Shown piece by piece: positions 58,074 through 64,000 of a stretch of 64,000 nucleotides of DNA; the first letter of the stretch is position 1, and every line of letters starts with the position of its first letter. Origin of the DNA: Aptenodytes patagonicus (taxonomy: Eukaryota; Chordata; Aves; Sphenisciformes; Spheniscidae). A model generated the notes under the pieces. It ran no database searches, was not told the DNA's origin, and saw only the letters and a program-made list of their open reading frames with translations. The translations under genes were made by a program, and so were the position numbers. The stretch covers positions 18,913,028 to 18,977,027 of the forward strand of contig NC_134952.1 of NCBI RefSeq assembly GCF_965638725.1. The letters are read 5' to 3'.

Positions 58074-58581
58074 TGTGTTACTTAATTTGAGGCTGTGTTG
58101 CTTGAAGTCCCTATTCCTTATTCTCTGGACTCTCTAGACCATAACCAGAGCCCCCAGGTTCTATTGTATATGGGATGAGTTATTTGACAACCTGGCAAGG
58201 TAGATATCTAGCTGGCCAACTTGGCAACAAAACCTACTTTTAAGGTGTCCTGAAGTGAACTGTCTTCATTATAATACTAAAAAACACCCCCACAGGTCAA
58301 GAAGACCCTTGCCCAGGTGAAGACCCTTCCCCCGCGCAAGCATAGTAACAGAAGAGAATGACATAACCGATATTATAATTATATGTAAATCACTAACCAA
58401 TCATGGTAACAGGGAGTGCACTACCTTATAATTTTTGTGTATAAATGTAACGGTGATCTAGCCATAGGTGTGCTTGATTTGTGGAATTCCACCTTGCACC
58501 CGGCCGTAATAAAGAATGCCTGCTTTCTAAAACTCCACATTGAGTCTTAGAGAGTTCATCATCTGCCGATTTACGGTAACA
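58074..58581 (+). mobile_element. Solo LTR, class I (gammaretrovirus-like) ERV type
   Basis: LTR architecture on the + strand: a TGTGTTAC-type start, CCAAT-like AACCAATCATGG at about 58,397, a TATA-like GTATAAATG at about 58,440, AATAAAG poly(A) signal at about 58,509, then a CT-rich U5 and a GGTAACA end at 58,581. The 3' half resembles avian class I LTRs in my memory. The exact left edge is uncertain because no target-site duplication was found (CA end followed by GTACC). No internal viral genes are present. Confidence 0.65.
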
Positions 58582-59740
58582 GTACCAACTCCCTTCCTTC
58601 CACATTCAAAAGTCTGTACCTGTGAAAAAATATTCTCCCCACCATTTCCCAACTGGCACTGGCCAAATGCCAAGCCTAAACCATACCAAATGAATTAGCT
58701 AAACAAAGGTATAAATATTCTCAGACAAAAAGATCTAACACGTGACTGTTTTATGTGATGTTCTTTTAATTAGCCATGTTCCAATAAGCCTCAGTTTTAA
58801 TTTCATAAGCCTCAGGATCCATTTCGTTTTGGTGAATTCTCCTCCCCCTCAGTAATTAACTATTTAACCGCAACTAATGAAACAAGAAGTCAAATTGCAT
58901 ATTGGTTTTATCAGCAGTGATAGATAATTAATTAATCATTGGTTCTGTTTAAATTGGTTGAGTATTGTTATTATGAAAAAGTAAGTACACGGTCCAGAGT
59001 TAGCTTTCATTTTCAGATTTCTATATGCCTAGCTGAAGACACTAACATACATACAAGTGACCGCATTTCTTTTCATGATAAAAACTCCTTGCAAGTTATT
59101 CATTTTGTCTTTTACTTATTTTCAAGCATTTAGAAAGGTTTATAGCAGGTAAATGAAACAAACTAAAAAATACATAATGGAGAAACTCATAATAACTGGA
59201 GCTAATGCTATACAAGTATACAGTAATAGTAGTAGCTCACGACACCATATTTAAGACTATGAAGTGGTATCATCACGATGGAGAAAAATGCTAAAATTTG
59301 TCATGTTTTGTTGATCTATACACAGCGTAGATCTTACAGTATTTTTCCTTCTAAATTGTCCATCCACCAAATATGTTTAAAATGTCACAGACTAATTCCT
59401 ATTACAACTATCAAAAATAGTGGGACACAGTATGAAAAGTATTTTATTTTAATCAAACACATTTTATTACAAGTATTTTGACCCATATTCCCCATGTTAA
59501 TATTCAGCAAGATCTTCGAAAATCCAAGGCCAGGTATAATAACAAGGAAGCTACTCAAGGAGCAGGGGATCTGCAAATTCATAGGAAAAGTGTAATAAAA
59601 ACCATTTTAGGATTGTACTGTAGGAATCAGAAGGGACTGAACGTGTGTTTAACCTTAGCACTTCTCTTTTCCTAACTCTTAAAAAATCATGCAAGCTAGA
59701 AAAAGCTATCTATAAGGGTGTAGTTTCATCCTACCCTACT
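58582..59740. other. Intergenic spacer between LTRs, possible conserved block
   Basis: AT-rich. The part at 58,700-58,960 is rich in homeodomain-like core motifs (AGTAATTAAC, TAATTAATTAATCATTGG) and may be conserved non-coding DNA. No gene seen. Confidence 0.6.
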
Positions 59741-59754
59741 CTAGGAATTTAGGA

Positions 59755-60060
59755 TCATTTTAGTCTCTGTTCCTCCCACAGGGGTGGGAGAGTTAGGCTC
59801 CCGCTCGAGAGGGTCGAGCCCAGCCAAGACCAGCAGGTTGCCAGCGCTCTGGTGCTTGAGCCTTGCAGATGTGGGCGCAGGGCCAGGGTGTATCTCTGCA
59901 TGCACGCAGTGGTGCCTTGTGCTGAGTGCCCTAGCATGGGGAGGGATGTGCTGGTGCTGCACCAAAGCCAGGCCAGCACCCCTGGGTAGGACCTCACGGC
60001 TGAAAGAGCCTTGCATGAAGGCAATTCCCTGAGAGCCAGATGTAGCGATTTCTCCCAATT
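59755..60060. other. GC-rich block of unknown origin adjoining an LTR
   Basis: About 300 bp of markedly higher GC than its surroundings, with two overlapping minus-strand open frames (about 105 and 102 codons) and one plus-strand frame (82 codons). None shows a protein family signature. It directly precedes the LTR target site and may be an older repeat fragment that I do not recognise. Confidence 0.4.
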
Positions 60061-60093
60061 CAAGAGATTAAATGCCCCAAGACGTGAAATGGA

Positions 60094-60098
60094 GGGAC
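60094..60098. repeat. Target-site duplication, left (GGGAC)
   Basis: Five bases immediately 5' of the LTR, identical to 60691-60695. Confidence 0.85.
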
Positions 60099-60690
60099 TG
60101 TCCTGGTTTTGGCAGGGATAGAGTCAATTTCCTTCCTAGTAGCTGGTACAGTGCTGTGTTTTGGATTTAGTATGAGAATAAAGTTGATAACGCACCGATG
60201 TTTTAGTTGTTGCTAGGTAATGCTTACACTAGTCAAGGACTTTTCAGCTTCCCATGCTCTACCAACTGAGAAGGCTGGAGGTGCACAAGAAGCTGGGAGG
60301 GGGCACAGCCAGGACAGCTGACCCAAACTGGCCAAAGGGACATTTCATACCATGGGACGTCATGCTCAGTATATAAAGCTGGGGGAAGAAGAAGGAAGGG
60401 GGGGACATTGGGAGTGATGGTGTTTGTCTTCCCAAGTAACCGTTATGCATGATGGAGCCCTGCTTTCCTGGAGATGGCTGAACACCTGCCTGCCGATGGG
60501 AAGGAGTGAATGAATTCCTTGTTTCGCTTTGCTTGCATGCGCAGCTTTTGCTTTCCCTATTAAACTGTCTTTATCTCAACCCATGAGTTTTCTCACTTTT
60601 ACTCTTCTGATTCTCTCCCCCATCCCACTGGGGGGGAGTGAGCGAGCGGCTGTGTGGGGCTTAGTTGCTGGCTGAGGTTAAACCATGACA
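60099..60690 (+). mobile_element. Complete solo LTR of an avian ERV (ERVL-like)
   Basis: 592 bp, starting TGTCCTGGTTTTGGCAGG and ending GGTTAAACCATGACA, so TG...CA termini. It is flanked by a perfect 5-bp target-site duplication GGGAC (60094-60098 and 60691-60695). It has an intact TATA box GTATATAAAG at about 60,369-60,378 and an ATTAAA poly(A) signal at 60559-60564. It is the same family as the reverse-oriented LTR at 21,540-22,105, sharing the CCCAAACT, TATCTCAACCCATGA and GAGCGGCTGTGTGG blocks. No internal proviral sequence remains. Confidence 0.93.
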
Positions 60691-60695
60691 GGGAC
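60691..60695. repeat. Target-site duplication, right (GGGAC)
   Basis: Five bases immediately 3' of the LTR, identical to 60094-60098. Confidence 0.85.
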
Positions 60696-62335
60696 ACACA
60701 CCTATCAGCAGGTATCTCTGAGACCCTCATTTCACACATCACGTCTCACTGCAAGGCGAGCAGTGCAGCCCATATATTCAACATTCAAAGTACAGCAGGA
60801 CTCCCTGTCGTATCACATACACCACCATACGGTAACACTCTTATTTTGCATTTTTCAGGAAACTGATTGAACTCTGAACTAAGCCCTGCTCTTGCACAGA
60901 GACTGGAGACTTACTTGTCCTTTTATAACCCAGTCGTTTCTGTGCGTCCAGGAACTCAGTGGGAGCTGCTGACTCCGCAGAGCTGATCAGTGGTATTTTG
61001 CTTCATGCGACACAGCAGTTCATACCTCCTACTGACTTCGGAATTGTACTACTACTTTCTTCCATACTTGAATGTAGCTGTAGTCTGTTCTGTACTCACA
61101 AAGCAACTATAGCAGCTATATATATAAAATGATACTAAAACACTGAATGAAAAATAAACCTTGCTCAGAAAAGCAGTTCTGTTTTCTCATTATGGAAAGC
61201 AGCATGCTGGTTTGCATTTTGTAGTGTGATTTTCAAAGGCTTGCATGGTCTGCTTTACAAATATTGTATTTTTCTGAGATCATTTACCAGCCTGTAAAAT
61301 TTATGGATAAAAAGACATCCATTCTTCTATTGCCTTCAGTATTGTGGAACAGTAAAATAATTTTGTGGAAGTACTGTAATGTCTGTTGGGTTTAGTTAAA
61401 ACACTTACAAATAGAAGATAAATCTTCCCTTCTCCAGCATTATTTTCATCATTTTTTCCTTCTGTATTTCCAAAAGGTCTCTTGCACTAACGCATTTCAA
61501 AGGCATTCAATTATGCAGCCCTACTTTAACTCTGCAAATGTCCGCGCTTACAACTTCCCATTACTGGCAGACACAAACTACTTAAGTTGGATAAGACTAA
61601 TTATGAAGTGCCAGCATTGGCCAAAATCTAATGTTGATGGTAGTTTTCAAATAGTCGACAACTAGTTTTCAACACCGTCAGTGCATTTTCCTGTTTTTTT
61701 TGTGGAAAACCAACAGAATAGCCTCTCTTACCCACTTCTGAAATCCCATTCAGTTCCTCATTATAAATTACGGAAGTGAGAAAGAATGCAACGGTGGAGA
61801 GATTGCATCCCACACAATTTCAGCAAACCAAGAAAACATCTTGCTTGATTTATTGTTGAGTGCGTGAAAGAATAAACACATTTCTTAATGAAAGCAAGAA
61901 AGCACTCTGGTGATTAATAAGGTCCACAGAGGAAAAAAATGTACCCTTTTACCCAAAAGGTCGTTTACCACATTCAGATGTGGTGGTGTTTGAATAAATA
62001 CCATATTCATGACAGAGATTTCAGTATCGTATGAGTCAGTTATCTGAGAAAAGAAACTAAAAATTAACTTTCTATCATTGTATTTGGAATAAAAATAATC
62101 GCAAATAGGAATGCAGCCCCGTCCCTGAAAGCCAAACTTTTGTCACATAAAAATAAAAGCAAAATACAGTATTTCCCAAATCCCATTTTCCCTGGGAGGC
62201 TATTAAGAAAGTGGATAAAAGTGAGTGTCAATGTCACCTGAAAATTTACCATCCCCATTCTAATCACAAACATATAAGGCAGGTTGAAAAAAATCATCCT
62301 TTTAATCTAATTTCACTCTTTCTTCAGCAAGCACT
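60696..62335. other. Intergenic sequence upstream of a CpG island
   Basis: AT-rich sequence between the solo LTR and the CpG island. No gene or further repeat recognised. Confidence 0.65.
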
Positions 62336-62635
62336 GGAGCCCTGATTAGTTGAAGACGGTGTCTCAGCTCCCCGGCACTTCCCAGCGGCCAGGCTGGCCC
62401 GGCAGACCCGCCACCACAGCTTCCAGCACGGCAGGACGATGCCCAGAGCGAACCCCTGAGACCCAGACTCAGACTGCCGGGACGGCCACGTTACCCCTGC
62501 CGGCGCCGGGCACCGCGGCCGGACGCCGCCGCGGGCCGCCGCGCCCCCGCTCGTCCCCCGTCGCGCATGCTCCCGCCTCACCGCCCCGCCTCGGGCTCGG
62601 CCTGCCGAAGAATACTGGGCTCTCGGCGGCCCGTA

Positions 62636-62649
62636 GTTTCCCTGGCAAC
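62636..62649 (+). promoter_or_regulatory. X-box-like RFX binding site
   Basis: GTTTCC-CT-GGCAAC fits the RFX imperfect inverted repeat (GTNRCC, 1-3 nt spacer, RGYAAC) with one mismatch in the left half. RFX sites mark promoters of ciliary genes, which agrees with a PACRG-like product. Confidence 0.5.
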
Positions 62650-62691
62650 CGGCAGGAAGCGTCACCGGGCGCGAAGCTGCCCGCCCGCCAG
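62650..62691 (+). other. Possible end of non-coding first exon, donor at 62,692
   Basis: CGCCAG|GTGAGG at 62691/62692 is a consensus 5' splice site inside the CpG island. The exon start is unknown, so only its 3' part is indicated. No PACRGL coding sequence is visible in the remaining 1.3 kb, so the start codon would lie in a later exon beyond the window. Confidence 0.4.
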
Positions 62692-63120
62692 GTGAGGGGG
62701 TGTCGGTGCGGCCGGGCGGTACCGCTGGGTCGGGTCGGGCCCTGCGTGTCGCCGCCGGGCAGCGGCGCAGCCCCGCAACGAGCCCTCGGGGCACTGAGCG
62801 GCCGCCCTTCCCGAGGGGCCCGTAAGAAAGGGGGATACCGCTGCCCACCGGCCCGGCGCTCCCCTCTGGCCGCCTTGACCTGGGTTTCCCCCCGAGAGAG
62901 TGGGAGCTGTGGGGAGGGGAGAGGGGCCCGAGGAGGGGCGTGCGTGTCCCTCCTTGTCGTCTCGCTGGGTCTTTTGATGTCCCACGGTGTTCGCGAGGGT
63001 CGGTCCGGCGGCTCTGCGGTAGCTTGCCGGAGCTTTGCTGTTTGAGCCTCTTGGCGGTTACGGTGCTTGATGCCCCTTATCTCTCTCTTTCTCGGCCCTA
63101 GCTGCACTCCGGGAAAGTTG

Positions 63121-64000
63121 ATACTCACCAGGGTAGGAGCAGCCTCGCCTTTAAAATCCTACTTACTTTCATTTCGCCTTTCTTAAGTGACTTCTAGAAC
63201 CCAAACTCCATCCTCCTTTGAAGGATGTCTTTTAAAGGTGCTTTTTCTATTTCTATTTAAGGATTTCTCTCCTTTGCTTGAAGTCTGTCATCTGCTGCCA
63301 GTAGGACGGTTCACTTCTGTGTTAAGCCTTGTACGTCACTTGTTTGATGCACTACTATACTTCTGCTGTCTGATCTCCCTACAAATGCGTGACTCTCCCA
63401 GCTCTTGATTACACAAGACCTTTCATCTTGCTCTGAAGACTGAGACCTCCTTATGAAAAGTCCTTTTTCCACTCTGCCGCCTCCTCCTCTGGCAATACAT
63501 AGGCGTGTTATCTCAGCTGCATTTTTACAAAACCATTATCACTGTCCTTAACTTCCACCTTTACTTTTGTCCCAAAGGGATAATATTGTTCCTGCCTGTT
63601 GTCACACCTTTTGTTTTTTACTTTCTCTGATGGTACAACCAGTGACTTTTGAAATGCATCTAGATTTTGTCATTTGGTGAAACCTTAGTAAAGTCCTTAG
63701 CATGTATCTTCGTTACTTCTTGGAAGAGAAAAGAATTTGAATATATCTGAATTACTTCTGAATACTTTTCTGAGAAAAATATTTATGTTGTTCATAGCAA
63801 GATGACTGTTCGCATTATGAGCAACTGTACATTTCAAAGGCACTGATAGCACTATTTTGTGATATATAATGCTAATGTCAAGAACTTACCTGGTGTTTTT
63901 ATAGTATAAAACCATTTTGATTCTTATTTTTCTGATAGTTAGAAATGCGTTTTCTAACTCTAATGTGATTAGAGTTTTGTGATAATAAGCTGGGACTTAC
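63121..64000 (+). other. Sequence downstream of the CpG island, probable first intron
   Basis: Composition drops back to AT-rich. No coding exon, RNA gene or transposon was recognised. It would be intron 1 of the putative PACRGL gene. Confidence 0.4.

Larger units (their letters stand above)
62340..63120 (+). promoter_or_regulatory. CpG-island promoter, probably of PACRGL
   Basis: About 780 bp of dense CpG and high GC in an otherwise AT-rich window, without a TATA box. Regulatory motifs include a near-consensus RFX X-box (62,636-62,649) and a partial NRF1 site TCGCGCATGC (62,561-62,570). SLIT2 is followed on the same strand by PACRGL in other amniotes, so it is inferred to be that gene's promoter. 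Open frames of up to 231 codons across the island are GC-composition artefacts. A divergent minus-strand transcript is also possible. Confidence 0.6.

Noticed and set aside
58074..60690. A full provirus bounded by the two LTRs at 58 and 60 kb
   Set aside because: The two LTRs belong to different families and the 1.5 kb between them carries no gag, pol or env motif and no primer-binding site that I could see.
62350..63045. 231-codon plus-strand and 219-codon minus-strand open frames
   Set aside because: They overlap on both strands inside the CpG island, where high GC depletes stop codons. The peptides are low-complexity R/P/G/A-rich with no domain.
1..64000. CRISPR arrays, operons, Shine-Dalgarno sites, tRNA or rRNA genes
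   Set aside because: The window is vertebrate nuclear DNA. No direct-repeat/spacer arrays or cloverleaf-type genes were noticed.

Overview
The window is vertebrate nuclear DNA, almost certainly from a bird. It is AT-rich and intron-dominated. It carries an avian-type CR1 retrotransposon fragment and LTRs of avian endogenous retroviruses, with no mammalian SINE or LINE families.

Positions 1-39,040 hold the 3' part of SLIT2 on the + strand. Eleven coding exons (1023-1147, 1281-1378, 2789-2928, 15435-15528, 17423-17560, 17661-17901, 18238-18368, 25605-25759, 30954-31242, 35600-35811, 36902-37143) join in phase with GT/AG boundaries. They encode about the last 620 residues of the secreted axon-guidance ligand: EGF repeats 1-6 with the SLIT2 proteolytic site before EGF6, the laminin-G domain, EGF repeats 7-9 and the C-terminal cystine knot. 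The LRR domains lie upstream of the window. A 3' UTR of roughly 1.6-1.9 kb with several poly(A) signals follows. The introns contain microsatellites, an antisense solo LTR (21,540-22,105), an antisense 5'-truncated CR1 (24,765-25,243) and a duplicated 53-bp motif in a possible conserved non-coding block.

Positions 39,041-62,335 are intergenic, and I recognise no gene there. The region holds simple repeats, a G17 tract, a small CpG-rich element (54,932-55,093), a class-I-type solo LTR (about 58,074-58,581), a GC-rich block of unknown origin, and a full solo LTR with perfect target-site duplication (60,099-60,690).

Positions 62,340-63,120 form a strong CpG island with an X-box-like RFX site, a partial NRF1 site and a consensus splice donor at 62,692. 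SLIT2 is followed by PACRGL in amniotes, so this is probably the PACRGL promoter and non-coding first exon. That assignment rests on synteny and promoter architecture only.

The most interesting lead is a possible alternative terminal exon inside the 12.5-kb SLIT2 intron (acceptor at 14,840, in-frame stop at 14,933, AATAAA at 15,036, GT-rich downstream element). If used, it would make a truncated Slit2 ending after EGF3 without proteolysis.
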